Assembly (NCBI RefSeq): GCF_013705725.1
Contig: NZ_CP055481.1
Coordinates: forward strand, 6,014,001 to 6,078,000
Direction of reading: 5' to 3'
DNA from: Klebsiella sp. RHBSTW-00484
Lineage (GTDB): Bacteria; Pseudomonadota; Gammaproteobacteria; Enterobacterales; Enterobacteriaceae
Length of the DNA: 64,000 bases
The position numbers and the translations under genes are program-made. The notes under the pieces were generated by a model, which worked only from the letters and a program-made list of their open reading frames with translations, did not search any database and was not told the origin of the DNA. This document shows, piece after piece, positions 42,403 to 52,119 of the stretch (the stretch's first letter is position 1; each line of letters starts with the position of its first letter).

Positions 42403-43449
42403 TCACTGGATACGGCGACGCGATAACGCAACGCCTGCGCCGATGAGCGCGCCCACAATCCCCCACATCACCATCAGAAATACGCGGCGCGGGCTATCGC
42501 GTTTTACCGGTTCTTCAGGTGTTCGCAAATACCGGTAAGTCTGAAAACGCGGGTCCAGCGTTGGCCCAACGTTCAATGTTGTTAGCATTGCTCGACTTTG
42601 GTCATAGTCGATATCGTATTCCGGCCCCACTGCCTGTAGGTTTTCCAGTCGAGCCTGCAGCATCGGCCGCCCCAGTAAAAACAGTTCCGAATCCGGCAGT
42701 TGGTCAGGCGGAATATCGGTTTCGCTGCGAGAAATGTTGTGCTGTTGTGCGACTTTCAGCGCCTGCTCCACGCTATGGTTGCGGCGATTGAAAATCTCAC
42801 GAGCCACCTCTTCCTGTCGCTTTACCTGCGCTTTCATCTGCACGGTCCGCGCCGCCCAGGCACCTTTCAGTTCATCGTTCAGATGCCCTGCCGCACGCTG
42901 GCTGGCGAAAGCGACATACTGACGCAGCAAGTTGTTAGCATCCGGTGCCGTTTCGGCCGTTAGCTTCACGCTATCATTGACGCTTTTTAGCGCATCGCCG
43001 GGCATAAACTGAATGTCGTTGATCAGGTCATCCAACAATGCAGCATCCGCGCGGGCGTTGCCCGACTGACGCTGTTTGTAGTAATCCGTTTGCAGCCAGA
43101 AGTCGCGCCGGGTATCCCAGGACGCCTGCTGCATAATGAACTCTTTGTACGCCTCGTCCATTACCGAAGGTTGATCGACCGATACAAGATTGGCCTTGAT
43201 GTCGAGATTGCGTAAGAACTGCTGCTGCGAATAGTAGCCGCCCAGCATATTCACTGTTGGCCGGTCAGTAATCGCCGTTGCGCTCCACTCCTGGCGAGCA
43301 AAAAAGGTATAAACCAGAACAATCAGCGCAAAGAGCACTGCCGTACCTGCTATCCAGCTTTTTCCTGCCCATAAGGCGCGAAACAACCCGCGAATATCCA
43401 GCTCATTCTCAACGTTCACTGCTCGTGCTCCCGGTAATGGTTGAGTCAT
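42403..43449 (-). CDS. wzzE: ECA chain-length regulator WzzE
   Basis: A polysaccharide co-polymerase (Wzz family) that sets ECA chain length. It has 348 residues, as in E. coli, with a membrane segment near residues 33-52, a large periplasmic helical domain and a C-terminal membrane segment (VFLMVMWGIVGALIGAGVAL). The ATG at 43449 was chosen with GGGGA upstream; a GTG codon directly before it is also possible. It lies 21 bp after wecA. Confidence 0.95.
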   Translation of the reverse strand: MTQPLPGARAVNVENELDIRGLFRALWAGKSWIAGTAVLFALIVLVYTFFARQEWSATAITDRPTVNMLGGYYSQQQFLRNLDIKANLVSVDQPSVMDEAYKEFIMQQASWDTRRDFWLQTDYYKQRQSGNARADAALLDDLINDIQFMPGDALKSVNDSVKLTAETAPDANNLLRQYVAFASQRAAGHLNDELKGAWAARTVQMKAQVKRQEEVAREIFNRRNHSVEQALKVAQQHNISRSETDIPPDQLPDSELFLLGRPMLQARLENLQAVGPEYDIDYDQSRAMLTTLNVGPTLDPRFQTYRYLRTPEEPVKRDSPRRVFLMVMWGIVGALIGAGVALSRRRIQ

Positions 43450-43470
43450 CACGTCCCCAGACTTACTTGG

Positions 43471-44565
43471 TTAATTTGGATTATTGCTGCTGTGTCGCCG
43501 TATTCTGCGTCTAATGCGCTTAACCAGACGCGCCACTTTCCAGGCGCGTTTAATGCAGTAGCCATAAAGGAAGAAGGCTAACAAAAACAGTATCAACATC
43601 ACCCATTCAGGAACAATACGGGTGTATTCCGCCACCACGCCTACCAGCGCCAGCAACGCGGCGGCCAGGGTGATCAGCACGAATGCCTGGCGGGAAGTAA
43701 ACCCGGCACGCATGATTAAATGATGAATGTGTTGACGGTCCGGGGAGAACGGACTCATCCCTTTACGCAGGCGGCGATACATAATCGCCACCATATCCAT
43801 CAACGGAATGGCAATAATCCACAGCGCGGTAACCGGGCTAATGGGGTGCGTTTTGCCTTGCGTGGTCTCCAGCAGGATCCAGATGATAGTGAAGCCAATC
43901 ATGGTACTACCGGCATCACCCATAAAGACCTTGTAGCGACGACCAAGCGCACCGAGGTTAAGTAAAATATAGGGCAAAATGGCGGCGATCATCGCAAAAC
44001 ACCACATCGCCAGGCTGTATTGACCATCAAACCACAGAATGATGCCCGTCGCCGCGAAAGAGACAGAGGAGAGACCGCCAAGCAGACCATCAATACCATC
44101 AACCATATTGAAGGCATTGATCGCAGCCCAAACGGCGAAAAGAGTGAGGAAGAATCCGAAAGGGCCGAGCACCAGCTCCCACGAACCAAAAATAAAACCC
44201 AGGCTACTAAGATGAAGATTACCGACAGTCATCATAATGACGGCGATGGCGGCCTGAATAACCGCGCGAATTTTTACACTGATATCAAAGCGGTCGTCTA
44301 GTGCACCAACCAGCACAAGCACCCCAGCGCAAGACAGATATAACCGCGCGTGGGGGATATAATAATCTGCGATAGCAAACGTAAAACAAATACCTGCATA
44401 AACTGAGATACCACCGACTAACGGAATCAAACCCTGATGCCGTTTGCGATAGTTAGGTTTATCCACCAACCCAACTCTTTTTGCCGCCTTACGAGCAACA
44501 AATATAAATAGGGTAGTGAATAAGAAAATACTGATTAATTCAGTAATAGCAGTGAGTAAATTCAC
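43471..44565 (-). CDS. wecA: UDP-GlcNAc:undecaprenyl-phosphate GlcNAc-1-phosphate transferase WecA
   Basis: First step of ECA and of many O antigens, making lipid I. It has 364 residues with about 11 membrane segments. The motifs RKRHQGLIPLVGG, GALDDRFDI, NAFNMVDGIDGL and the HIHH cytosolic loop carry catalytic and metal residues. The GTG start (VNLLTAI) corresponds to the known E. coli N-terminus MNLL. The longer ATG form would add 18 unconserved residues. It is first in the ECA operon, whose promoter must lie in the spacer after rho. Confidence 0.95.
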   Translation of the reverse strand: MNLLTAITELISIFLFTTLFIFVARKAAKRVGLVDKPNYRKRHQGLIPLVGGISVYAGICFTFAIADYYIPHARLYLSCAGVLVLVGALDDRFDISVKIRAVIQAAIAVIMMTVGNLHLSSLGFIFGSWELVLGPFGFFLTLFAVWAAINAFNMVDGIDGLLGGLSSVSFAATGIILWFDGQYSLAMWCFAMIAAILPYILLNLGALGRRYKVFMGDAGSTMIGFTIIWILLETTQGKTHPISPVTALWIIAIPLMDMVAIMYRRLRKGMSPFSPDRQHIHHLIMRAGFTSRQAFVLITLAAALLALVGVVAEYTRIVPEWVMLILFLLAFFLYGYCIKRAWKVARLVKRIRRRIRRHSSNNPN

Positions 44566-44760
44566 AACGCATGTGCTCTCAGCATAGTTAATCCGGGAAG
44601 TATAACGATGATGTCTCAACTCCTGAAGGGGTAAAGCAGAACATTACAAATTTATTGTATAGATTTTAGTCTGTTAAAGTTCTCTCTGCCTGATATTGTG
44701 CCGCACACATCATACGATAACACCCGCTTTGTTTTCCCTTTCTGGATCATACAAACCCAG

Positions 44761-44791
44761 AAAACAAAACGCCACGCAATAGCGTGGCGTT
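44761..44791 (-). terminator. Terminator of rho
   Basis: AACGCCACGC (44768-44777) pairs perfectly with GCGTGGCGTT (44782-44791), 10 bp with a 4-nt loop. On the minus strand it is followed by TTGTTTT. Confidence 0.9.
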
Positions 44792-44807
44792 CTCTGGTTT
44801 TTTTTAC

Positions 44808-46067
44808 TTACGAGCGCTTCATCATGTCGAAGAAGTCATCGTTAGTTTTGGTCATCGCCAGTTTATTGATGAGGAACTCCATCGCGTCGATTTCACCCAT
44901 CGGATGGATGATTTTACGCAGGATCCACATCTTCTGCAGCTCTTCCTGAGTGGTGAGCAGCTCTTCTTTACGCGTACCGGAACGGTTGTAGTCGATAGCC
45001 GGGAAGACGCGTTTTTCAGCGATCTTACGCGAGAGGTGCAGTTCCATGTTGCCGGTACCTTTAAACTCTTCATAGATAACTTCATCCATTTTAGAGCCGG
45101 TATCGACCAGAGCCGTGGCGATAATCGTCAGGCTGCCGCCCTCTTCCACGTTACGCGCAGCACCGAAGAAACGCTTCGGACGATGCAGGGCGTTGGCGTC
45201 AACACCACCGGTCAACACTTTACCGGAAGCCGGTACCACGGTGTTGTAGGCACGAGCCAGACGGGTGATGGAGTCGAGCAGGATGATAACGTCTTTCTTG
45301 TGTTCAACCAGACGTTTCGCTTTCTCGATAACCATTTCCGCAACCTGAACGTGACGGGATGCCGGTTCGTCAAAGGTGGAAGCAATAACTTCACCTTTCA
45401 CCAGACGCTGCATCTCGGTTACTTCTTCCGGACGTTCGTCGATCAGCAGCACCATCAGCACGCAATCAGGGTGGTTGTACGCAATGCTCTGTGCAATGTT
45501 CTGCAGCAGCATGGTTTTACCCGCTTTCGGCGGTGCAACAATCAGACCACGCTGACCACGACCGATCGGCGATGCCAGATCCAGGACGCGAGCAGTTAAG
45601 TCTTCCGTAGAACCGTTACCACGTTCCATACGCAGACGTGAGTTTGCGTGCAGCGGCGTTAAGTTCTCGAACAGAATCTTATTACGCGCGTTTTCCGGCT
45701 TGTCGTAGTTAACTTCGTTAACTTTCAACAATGCAAAGTAACGCTCACCCTCTTTAGGAGGACGAATCTTACCGGAAATGGTGTCACCAGTGCGGAGGTT
45801 GAAACGGCGGATTTGGCTAGGGGATACGTAGATGTCATCAGGACCGGCGAGGTAGGAGCTGTCTCCAGAACGGAGGAAACCAAATCCGTCCTGCAGTATC
45901 TCCAGCACACCGTCGCCAAAGATATCTTCGCCACTCTTTGCGTGCTGCTTCAGGATGGCAAAAATGATGTCCTGCTTGCGCATACGTGCCTGGTTTTCCA
46001 GACCCATATTTTCGCCGAGAGTAATCAGCTCAGAAACCGGCGTATTCTTTAATTCGGTAAGATTCAT
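44808..46067 (-). CDS. rho: Transcription termination factor Rho
   Basis: Hexameric RNA-dependent ATPase that ends transcription at C-rich unstructured RNA. It has 419 residues, as in E. coli. The N-terminal RNA-binding domain ([22 protein letters not shown] primary site) is followed by the P-loop PPKAGKTML, the Q-loop/R-loop region and [10 protein letters not shown]. The start [10 protein letters not shown] was chosen by length. Upstream in-frame codons are in the leader. A leader peptide gene precedes it, and Rho is autoregulated by attenuation in E. coli. Confidence 0.97.
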   Translation of the reverse strand: MNLTELKNTPVSELITLGENMGLENQARMRKQDIIFAILKQHAKSGEDIFGDGVLEILQDGFGFLRSGDSSYLAGPDDIYVSPSQIRRFNLRTGDTISGKIRPPKEGERYFALLKVNEVNYDKPENARNKILFENLTPLHANSRLRMERGNGSTEDLTARVLDLASPIGRGQRGLIVAPPKAGKTMLLQNIAQSIAYNHPDCVLMVLLIDERPEEVTEMQRLVKGEVIASTFDEPASRHVQVAEMVIEKAKRLVEHKKDVIILLDSITRLARAYNTVVPASGKVLTGGVDANALHRPKRFFGAARNVEEGGSLTIIATALVDTGSKMDEVIYEEFKGTGNMELHLSRKIAEKRVFPAIDYNRSGTRKEELLTTQEELQKMWILRKIIHPMGEIDAMEFLINKLAMTKTNDDFFDMMKRS

Positions 46068-46154
46068 AATGGTGTGGGTTCTTAAACTCGGGGTAAAACT
46101 CGAACTTAATGTTGTGAATGGTATGGCAGGAACATCCATGCCTGTTAACGGCTT

Positions 46155-46256
46155 TCATCTCGTGTCTGTACGTCGCCTGGTCACAGGAAAGAACGCAGAA
46201 CTGAAACGACTAGACGGAATGAGTGATAAGCCCGGAATTATTAGCTTCACGCGCAT
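46155..46256 (-). CDS. rhoL: rho operon leader peptide RhoL
   Basis: A 33-codon ORF in the rho leader, the same length as E. coli RhoL. The first half (MRVKLIIPGLSLIPSS) has diverged, but the central RFSSA.FPVTR.R.D pattern matches. It ends 87 bp before the rho start. The coding region overlaps the leader segment where Rho autoregulation is known to act in E. coli. It is too short for most ORF filters and was found by translating the leader by eye. Confidence 0.8.
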   Translation of the reverse strand: MRVKLIIPGLSLIPSSRFSSAFFPVTRRRTDTR

Positions 46257-46344
46257 TTTTTGCGGGATGCTTTGGGTAAAACAAGATTCAAACAAAGGTA
46301 TGTTTAAAACGAAGTCTGGAATTAACTTAGCACGACTCTTGCCG

Positions 46345-46383
46345 GGCGTCCAGAGATCCGCAAAAAATAGGAGTCTGGACGCC
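46345..46383 (-). terminator. Inverted repeat downstream of trxA
   Basis: GGCGTCCAGA (46345-46354) pairs perfectly with TCTGGACGCC (46374-46383) around a 19-nt loop. It lies just after the trxA stop. There is no T-tract after the stem on the minus strand, so termination would be weak or Rho-assisted; processing or 3'-end protection is another possibility. Confidence 0.45.
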
Positions 46384-46398
46384 GGAATAGCAAATCGC

Positions 46399-46728
46399 TT
46401 ACGCCAGATTGGCGTCGAGGAACTCTTTCAACTGGCCTTTGGACAGCGCGCCAACTTTGGTTGCTGCAACTTCGCCATTTTTGAACAGCAGCAGAGTCGG
46501 GATGCCGCGAATGCCGTATTTCGGCGCAGTACCCGGGTTCTGATCGATGTTCAGTTTCGCAATGGTCAGTTTGCCCTGATACTCTTCAGCGATCTCATCC
46601 AGAATCGGGGCGATCATTTTGCACGGACCACACCACTCTGCCCAGAAATCGACGAGGGTTAGCCCGTCAGCCTTGAGTACGTCCGTGTCAAAACTGTCGT
46701 CAGTCAGGTGAATAATTTTATCGCTCAT
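46399..46728 (-). CDS. trxA: Thioredoxin 1
   Basis: Cytosolic dithiol-disulfide oxidoreductase and processivity partner of some phage polymerases. It has 109 residues, as in E. coli. The active site WCGPC lies at residues about 32-36, with the cis-Pro in [10 protein letters not shown]. It starts at [11 protein letters not shown]. An ATG four codons upstream is not used by E. coli. Confidence 0.97.
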   Translation of the reverse strand: MSDKIIHLTDDSFDTDVLKADGLTLVDFWAEWCGPCKMIAPILDEIAEEYQGKLTIAKLNIDQNPGTAPKYGIRGIPTLLLFKNGEVAATKVGALSKGQLKEFLDANLA

Positions 46729-47068
46729 ATTTAACTCCACAGGAATAAGCCTGGTGTGTTGGTGTCGCAGTCATCAACGACGTGTCGATGCTACGTTATG
46801 CACGCTATTTTCAGGATGCCCCTTTAAGCCACCTACGTGACACGGCCCATCATGGACCTCGCCGCTCAGGAGTCAAAGCAATCTGTATTCAAACCGGCTT
46901 ATCGCAGATTTGTCACCCCGGCTCGCTTAAGTAGTCTAAGCTTTCGAGGATTCGTTCAGTTGCCGCAGACGCACCTTGAGTCATTTCATGCATAGCCAAC
47001 GAAAGGTTGACGTTATTTCACCGGATACGCTTTCTTAATGCAATAGTTAGCTGATATTCTACCACACT
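46729..47068. other. Divergent spacer between trxA and rhlB
   Basis: 340 bp holding the promoters of trxA (leftward) and rhlB (rightward). A TTGACG and a TATTCT are present on the rhlB side, but not at convincing spacing. I see no RNA gene, repeat or operator I would defend. Confidence 0.5.
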
Positions 47069-48334
47069 ATGAGCAAAACACACTTAACAGAACAGAAGTT
47101 TTCCGACTTCGCCCTGCACCCGGCAGTGATTGAAGCCCTTGAAACAAAAGGGTTTCATAATTGCACACCCATCCAGGCACTCGCTCTCCCGCTGACGCTG
47201 GAAGGTCGTGATGTTGCCGGGCAGGCGCAAACCGGTACCGGTAAAACGATGGCGTTTCTTACGTCAACGTTTCATTATCTTCTCACTCACCCGGCCATTG
47301 CTGACCGCCAGGTCAACCAGCCGCGCGCACTGATCATGGCTCCGACCCGTGAACTGGCAGTGCAGATCCACGCAGATGCAGAACCGCTGGCACAGACTGC
47401 CGGTCTGAAGCTCGGCCTCGCATACGGCGGTGACGGCTACGACAAGCAGTTGAAAGTACTGGAAAGCGGCGTTGATATTCTGATCGGTACCACCGGTCGC
47501 CTTATCGACTACGCCAAACAGAACCATATCAACCTCGGCGCCATTCAGGTTGTTGTCCTCGACGAAGCCGATCGCATGTACGATCTCGGCTTTATTAAAG
47601 ATATTCGTTGGCTGTTCCGTCGTATGCCGCCGGCCAATCAGCGCCTGAACATGCTGTTTTCTGCCACCCTTTCTTATCGCGTGCGTGAACTGGCGTTCGA
47701 GCAAATGAACAACGCCGAATACGTTGAAGTCGAGCCGGAGCAGAAAACAGGTCACCGTATTAAAGAAGAGTTATTCTATCCTTCCAACGAAGAAAAAATG
47801 CGCCTGCTGCAGACGCTGCTGGAAGAAGAGTGGCCCGATCGTGCAATTATCTTCGCCAATACCAAACATCGCTGTGAGGATGTCTGGGGCCATCTGGCAG
47901 CAGACGGGCATCGCGTTGGCCTGTTGACCGGTGACGTCGCGCAGAAAAAACGTCTACGAATTCTCGAAGAGTTCACCCGTGGCGATATCGATATCCTGGT
48001 GGCGACAGATGTAGCCGCACGTGGTCTGCATATCCCAGCGGTTACTCACGTCTTTAACTACGACCTACCGGACGATTGTGAAGACTACGTTCACCGCATC
48101 GGTCGTACCGGACGCGCTGGCGCTAGCGGTCACTCAATCAGCCTGGCTTGTGAAGAGTACGCGTTGAACCTGCCGGCTATCGAAACCTATATTGGACATT
48201 CGATTCCGGTGAGCAAATACAATCCAGATGCGCTCATGACCGATCTGCCAAGGGCGCTACGCCTGACGCGTCCGCGTCCGGGTAACGGTCCACGCCGTAA
48301 CGGTCCGCCACGTAACCGTCGTCGTTCAGGTTAA
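47069..48334 (+). CDS. rhlB: ATP-dependent RNA helicase RhlB
   Basis: DEAD-box helicase of the RNA degradosome that feeds structured RNA to PNPase on the RNase E scaffold. It has 421 residues, as in E. coli. Motifs: Q motif (FHNCTPIQ), [29 protein letters not shown], and [10 protein letters not shown]. The basic C-terminal tail ([21 protein letters not shown]) binds RNA. It is divergent from trxA. Confidence 0.97.
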   Translation: MSKTHLTEQKFSDFALHPAVIEALETKGFHNCTPIQALALPLTLEGRDVAGQAQTGTGKTMAFLTSTFHYLLTHPAIADRQVNQPRALIMAPTRELAVQIHADAEPLAQTAGLKLGLAYGGDGYDKQLKVLESGVDILIGTTGRLIDYAKQNHINLGAIQVVVLDEADRMYDLGFIKDIRWLFRRMPPANQRLNMLFSATLSYRVRELAFEQMNNAEYVEVEPEQKTGHRIKEELFYPSNEEKMRLLQTLLEEEWPDRAIIFANTKHRCEDVWGHLAADGHRVGLLTGDVAQKKRLRILEEFTRGDIDILVATDVAARGLHIPAVTHVFNYDLPDDCEDYVHRIGRTGRAGASGHSISLACEEYALNLPAIETYIGHSIPVSKYNPDALMTDLPRALRLTRPRPGNGPRRNGPPRNRRRSG

Positions 48335-48358
48335 AGCAATATGCCATACACAAAATCG

Positions 48359-48457
48359 TTCAAGTTGCATCAAGGCGGCAAGAGAACGAATCCCGATGAG
48401 CCTACTCTGGTAAGTGATTCGGGTAAGAGAACGCAGCCAACACAGAGGCAATTTGAA
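48359..48457. repeat. Palindromic intergenic repeat, about 99 bp
   Basis: The element is bounded by TTCAAGTTGC (48359-48368) and its near-inverse GCAATTTGAA (48448-48457; 9 of 10 pairs). Inside, AAGAGAACG occurs twice (48380 and 48425 regions) flanking a core with GAATCCCGATGAG and GTGATTCGGG. Similar AAGGCGGCAAG...GCAGCCAAC sequences recur between genes of enteric genomes, from memory. Its right end touches the gppA ribosome binding site. Confidence 0.65.
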
Positions 48458-48468
48458 GGATGAAGTGT

Positions 48469-49968
48469 ATGAGCTCCACCTCGCTCTATGCAGCTATCGA
48501 CCTGGGTTCCAATAGCTTTCATATGTTGGTTGTACGCGAGGTGGCGGGGAGCATCCAGACCCTCAGTCGTATTAAACGCAAAGTGCGTTTGGCTGCCGGT
48601 CTGAATAGCGACAATACGCTCTCCGCAGAAGCAATGGAACGCGGTTGGCAATGTTTACGTCTGTTTGCCGAACGCCTGCAGGATATACCTCCAGCGCAAA
48701 TTCGCGTGGTCGCCACCGCGACGCTGCGCCTGGCAGTGAACGCTGGCGAATTTCTGGAAAAAGCGCGGGAAATCCTCGGCTGCCCGGTGCAGGTCATCAG
48801 CGGAGAAGAGGAAGCACGTCTGATTTATCAGGGCGTTGCGCATACCACTGGCGGCGCGGATCAGCGTCTGGTCGTGGATATCGGCGGAGCCAGTACTGAG
48901 CTGGTTACCGGAACCGGTGCGCAAACCACCTCGCTTTTCAGCCTGTCGATGGGCTGCGTCACCTGGCTGGAGCGCTACTTCGCCGATCGCAGCCTCACCA
49001 AAGAAAATTTCGACCTTGCCGAAACCGCCGCGCGCGAAGTGCTGCGCCCCGTGGCCGATGTTCTGCGCTATCACGGCTGGAAAGTGTGCGTCGGTGCCTC
49101 AGGCACCGTTCAGGCCTTGCAGGAAATCATGATGGCGCAGGGGATGGATGAACGCATCACCTTAGCCAAGCTACAACAGCTCAAACAGCGCGCGATTCAG
49201 TGCGGTCGTCTGGAAGAGCTGGAGATTGAAGGCTTAACGCTCGAACGGGCGTTAGTCTTCCCGAGCGGTCTGGCAATACTGATGGCCATTTTCAGTGAGC
49301 TGAACATTCAGTGTATGACCCTCGCGGGTGGGGCACTGCGTGAAGGTCTTGTCTACGGCATGCTGCATCTGTCGGTCGATCAGGATATTCGTAGCCGCAC
49401 GCTGCGTAATATTCAGCGCCGATTTCTGGTGGATACCGAGCAGGCGCAGCGCGTTGCACAGCTGTCCGCGCATTTTGTTCGTCAGGTGGAAAATAGTTGG
49501 GATATTGAGCCATTATGCTTCGATCTGCTGCAAAGTGCCTGTCAGCTGCATGAAATAGGCCTGAGCGTAGAGTATAAGCAAGCGCCTCTGCACGCGGCCT
49601 GGCTCGTTCGAAATCTCGACCTGCCCGGCTTCACGCCTGCGCAAAAAAAGCTGCTCGCGACGCTGTTATTAAACCAAACCAACGCGGTCGATCTCTCTTC
49701 GATTCATCAACAGAACGCAGTTCCGCCGAGGGTGGCTGAGCACATGTGCCGTCTGCTGCGTCTGGCGATCCTGTTTGCCAGCCGTCGACGCGACGACCTG
49801 CTGCCGATGATCGCGCTGGCCGCCGAAGGCGAGAAACTCACGCTGACGCTGCCGGAGGGTTGGCTGGAAAATCATCCGCTGGGGCGGGAGATGGTAGAAC
49901 AAGAGTGCCAGTGGCAAAGCTATGTCCATTGGCCGCTGCTGCTCAACGGGGATAGCGCGACAAAATAG
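48469..49968 (+). CDS. gppA: Guanosine-5'-triphosphate,3'-diphosphate pyrophosphatase GppA
   Basis: Converts pppGpp to ppGpp in the stringent response and also acts as an exopolyphosphatase-type enzyme. It has 499 residues, against 494 in E. coli. The actin-like phosphate-binding loops are [12 protein letters not shown] near the N-terminus and [10 protein letters not shown] near residue 145. The C-terminal HD-like domain ([11 protein letters not shown]) is present. The ATG at 48469 has GAAGGA at 8-bp spacing. An ATG three codons earlier is too close to the RBS. The last about 100 residues vary more than the rest. Confidence 0.95.
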   Translation: MSSTSLYAAIDLGSNSFHMLVVREVAGSIQTLSRIKRKVRLAAGLNSDNTLSAEAMERGWQCLRLFAERLQDIPPAQIRVVATATLRLAVNAGEFLEKAREILGCPVQVISGEEEARLIYQGVAHTTGGADQRLVVDIGGASTELVTGTGAQTTSLFSLSMGCVTWLERYFADRSLTKENFDLAETAAREVLRPVADVLRYHGWKVCVGASGTVQALQEIMMAQGMDERITLAKLQQLKQRAIQCGRLEELEIEGLTLERALVFPSGLAILMAIFSELNIQCMTLAGGALREGLVYGMLHLSVDQDIRSRTLRNIQRRFLVDTEQAQRVAQLSAHFVRQVENSWDIEPLCFDLLQSACQLHEIGLSVEYKQAPLHAAWLVRNLDLPGFTPAQKKLLATLLLNQTNAVDLSSIHQQNAVPPRVAEHMCRLLRLAILFASRRRDDLLPMIALAAEGEKLTLTLPEGWLENHPLGREMVEQECQWQSYVHWPLLLNGDSATK

Positions 49969-49983
49969 TCCTGACAGGAAGAG

Positions 49984-50907
49984 ATGATGCGGGAAGAACT
50001 GGATTTCAAATCGCTGCGTTTTTTTTCCGCCCTCTTCCGCCTGGGGAATGTTTCGTCTGCCGCCGAAGCGCTGAACATCAGTCAGCCTACCGGTAGCCTG
50101 CTATTGAAAAAACTACGCGACCATTTTGACGACCCCCTGTTCGTGCGCGTCGGGCAGCGAATGATACCCACGCCGCGAGCTGACGATATTGCACAGACCA
50201 TTTTTACCATTCTTCAGTTGGTCGATAACGAACTGCCTGGTAACCCTGAATTTATCCCGCAAACCAGCACGCGTAATTTCACCATCGGCATGACCGATAT
50301 CAGCCAGATGACGTTGTTACCGCCGCTGCAAGCGCAATTACAGCAGCAGAATGCGGAAGCGATTACCTTTTCAGTGCTGAATATTGATGATCAAACGCTG
50401 GGTGCTCTCGAGTCAGGTAAGTGTGATTTAGCCATCGGTTATCTGATGCAGCTACCGGATAGCGTTTACCAACAGCGCCTGTTTAATCAATCATATGTCT
50501 GCCTGGCGGCAGAAAATCACCCCAGAATCTGCTCCACGTTTACCGCTGAAAACTGGCGGCTGGAAAAGCATCTGGCGGTTCATGTCAACGGTACCGGGCA
50601 CGGTGATATTGATAAGTTGCTCAATGAGTACGGTATGCCACGTCGTATCTCCCTTACGCTGCCCAGCTTTTTAGGCGCGGGTGAGCTGGTTGCAGGCAGC
50701 GAGCTGATCGCCGTCGTACCGGAGCAATTGGCGCACCATATCATCCATCGCTATCCCTGCCGCAGCTGGCCGCTGCCGTTCTCACTGCCGGAAATTGCAA
50801 TTCGCCAGGTCTGGCATCAGCGCCTGCACCGCGATCCCGGGCACATCTGGTTACGGTCACTGATCGCCAACTTTGCTGTGACGGGTAGCAATACCATCCT
50901 TTATTAA
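49984..50907 (+). CDS. LysR family transcriptional regulator
   Basis: A 307-residue LTTR. The N-terminal winged helix (about residues 5-65: LDFKSLRFFSALFRLGNVSSAAEALNISQPTGSLLLKKLR in outline) is followed by a periplasmic-binding-protein-like effector domain. AGGAAGAG precedes two adjacent ATG codons, so the start could be 49987. It lies 15 bp after gppA and, unlike most LysR genes, points the same way as its presumed target, the decarboxylase-like gene 138 bp downstream. An aromatic acid effector is a guess from that neighbour. Confidence 0.88.
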   Translation: MMREELDFKSLRFFSALFRLGNVSSAAEALNISQPTGSLLLKKLRDHFDDPLFVRVGQRMIPTPRADDIAQTIFTILQLVDNELPGNPEFIPQTSTRNFTIGMTDISQMTLLPPLQAQLQQQNAEAITFSVLNIDDQTLGALESGKCDLAIGYLMQLPDSVYQQRLFNQSYVCLAAENHPRICSTFTAENWRLEKHLAVHVNGTGHGDIDKLLNEYGMPRRISLTLPSFLGAGELVAGSELIAVVPEQLAHHIIHRYPCRSWPLPFSLPEIAIRQVWHQRLHRDPGHIWLRSLIANFAVTGSNTILY

Positions 50908-50926
50908 TTTTTAAGCTTTCAAAAAT

Positions 50927-50937
50927 AATACTGTATT
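50927..50937. promoter_or_regulatory. Small palindrome, candidate LysR operator
   Basis: AATAC-T-GTATT between the LysR gene and the decarboxylase-like gene, followed by GTATTAC at 50955. It lies in an A+T-rich spacer that must hold the downstream promoter. The assignment rests on position only. Confidence 0.35.
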
Positions 50938-51045
50938 AGTTTTTCTGATAACCCGTATTACATTCCTCTTATTGCCGTCAATACCTAAAAAAACTTATTC
51001 TCCTCGCATCAAGTCATACGAAAAAACAGTTCAGAGGAATATATC

Positions 51046-52044
51046 ATGCGTGGAAAAATCGCTTTAGAAGAACACGTTTCAACACCTAAAAATAACAGCC
51101 TTTGGGATTCTACCGGCGAAGCGGCAAGAAATGGCTCTGATTATATGAAAGACGTTGAGCGTCGGTTATTAGATCGCAGCTACCAGCTTGACGAAATGGC
51201 TCAACGTAATATTGATCACGTTATTTTGTCATTAACTTCACCTGGCGCACAGTCTATTCTTAATAAAGCCGAGGCGGTTTCCTTCGCTCGTGAAACTAAC
51301 GACTATATTGTCGAAAACTATGTGAAACCCAATCCAGATAAATTCAGCGCTTTTGCTACCCTCGCATTGCAAAACCCGGAAGCCGCTGCTGAAGAACTGG
51401 AGCGTGCGGTTAAAAAACTCGGCATGAAAGGCGCACTGATTAACGGTTACACCAACGTTCAGGATAGCGAACACGGCCTGTACCTGGATGATGAATCCAT
51501 GCTGGTATTTTGGGATAAAGTGAACGAGCTTAACGTCCCGGTTTACCTGCATCCTCGTGAACCTCTGGAAGGCCCGGCACGCGGGATCTACACTGGCTAT
51601 GAAAGCCTGATCGGCTCAGCCTGGGGTTTTGCCCAGGAAACCGCAGTTCACGCTATTCGCCTGATGATGAGCGGCCTGTTTGACCGTTATCCTAATCTGA
51701 ATCTGGTGCTGGGGCATTTAGGTGAAGGCCTGGTTCACATGCTGCCGCGTACTCAGCATCGTCTCTACCGTCAGCGCTTCGGTTGCGGTTTGGGTAAAGC
51801 GGAAAAACCGTTAATGCACTATTTGCAGAATAACTTCATCGTCACCACCAGCGGTCACTTTAATACCTATTCTCTGCAAAATGCGCTGGATATTATGGGC
51901 CCGGATCGCGTGATGTTCTCCGTCGATTATCCGTACGAAGATATCCATCAAGCCTGCGATTGGTTTGATCCGCTGGAAATGGAGACGGAACTGAAAAATA
52001 AAATCGCCTGGGGCAACGCCAGCCGCGTATTCAATATTAAATAA
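51046..52044 (+). CDS. Resorcylate decarboxylase-like amidohydrolase
   Basis: A 332-residue member of the ACMSD/amidohydrolase_2 family, aligning by memory through its whole length with gamma-resorcylate (2,6-dihydroxybenzoate) decarboxylase and 2,3-dihydroxybenzoate decarboxylases. Metal ligands in those enzymes are matched: E8 and H10 (LEEH), H169 (VYLHPRE), H224 (VLGHLGEG region) and D294 (FSVDYPYED). Non-oxidative reversible decarboxylation of a phenolic acid is the likely reaction; the substrate is not determined. It follows the LysR gene and is closed by a terminator. It has no counterpart between gppA and rep in E. coli. Confidence 0.87.
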   Translation: MRGKIALEEHVSTPKNNSLWDSTGEAARNGSDYMKDVERRLLDRSYQLDEMAQRNIDHVILSLTSPGAQSILNKAEAVSFARETNDYIVENYVKPNPDKFSAFATLALQNPEAAAEELERAVKKLGMKGALINGYTNVQDSEHGLYLDDESMLVFWDKVNELNVPVYLHPREPLEGPARGIYTGYESLIGSAWGFAQETAVHAIRLMMSGLFDRYPNLNLVLGHLGEGLVHMLPRTQHRLYRQRFGCGLGKAEKPLMHYLQNNFIVTTSGHFNTYSLQNALDIMGPDRVMFSVDYPYEDIHQACDWFDPLEMETELKNKIAWGNASRVFNIK

Positions 52045-52061
52045 TTGAGCATGATTATGAT

Positions 52062-52087
52062 AAAGGGGCCTGCAATCAGGCCCTTTT
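52062..52087 (+). terminator. Terminator after the decarboxylase-like gene
   Basis: GGGCCTG (52066-52072), CAAT-type loop, CAGGCCC (52077-52083), then TTTTATTTAT. DUF554 begins 33 bp later, so it has its own promoter or depends on read-through. Confidence 0.88.
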
Positions 52088-52119
52088 ATTTATCCGCCAC
52101 ATAAAAATGAGGAGATGCT

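Noticed and set aside
44784..45599. 271-codon plus-strand ORF opposite rho
   Set aside because: It is an antisense shadow of the conserved rho coding sequence.
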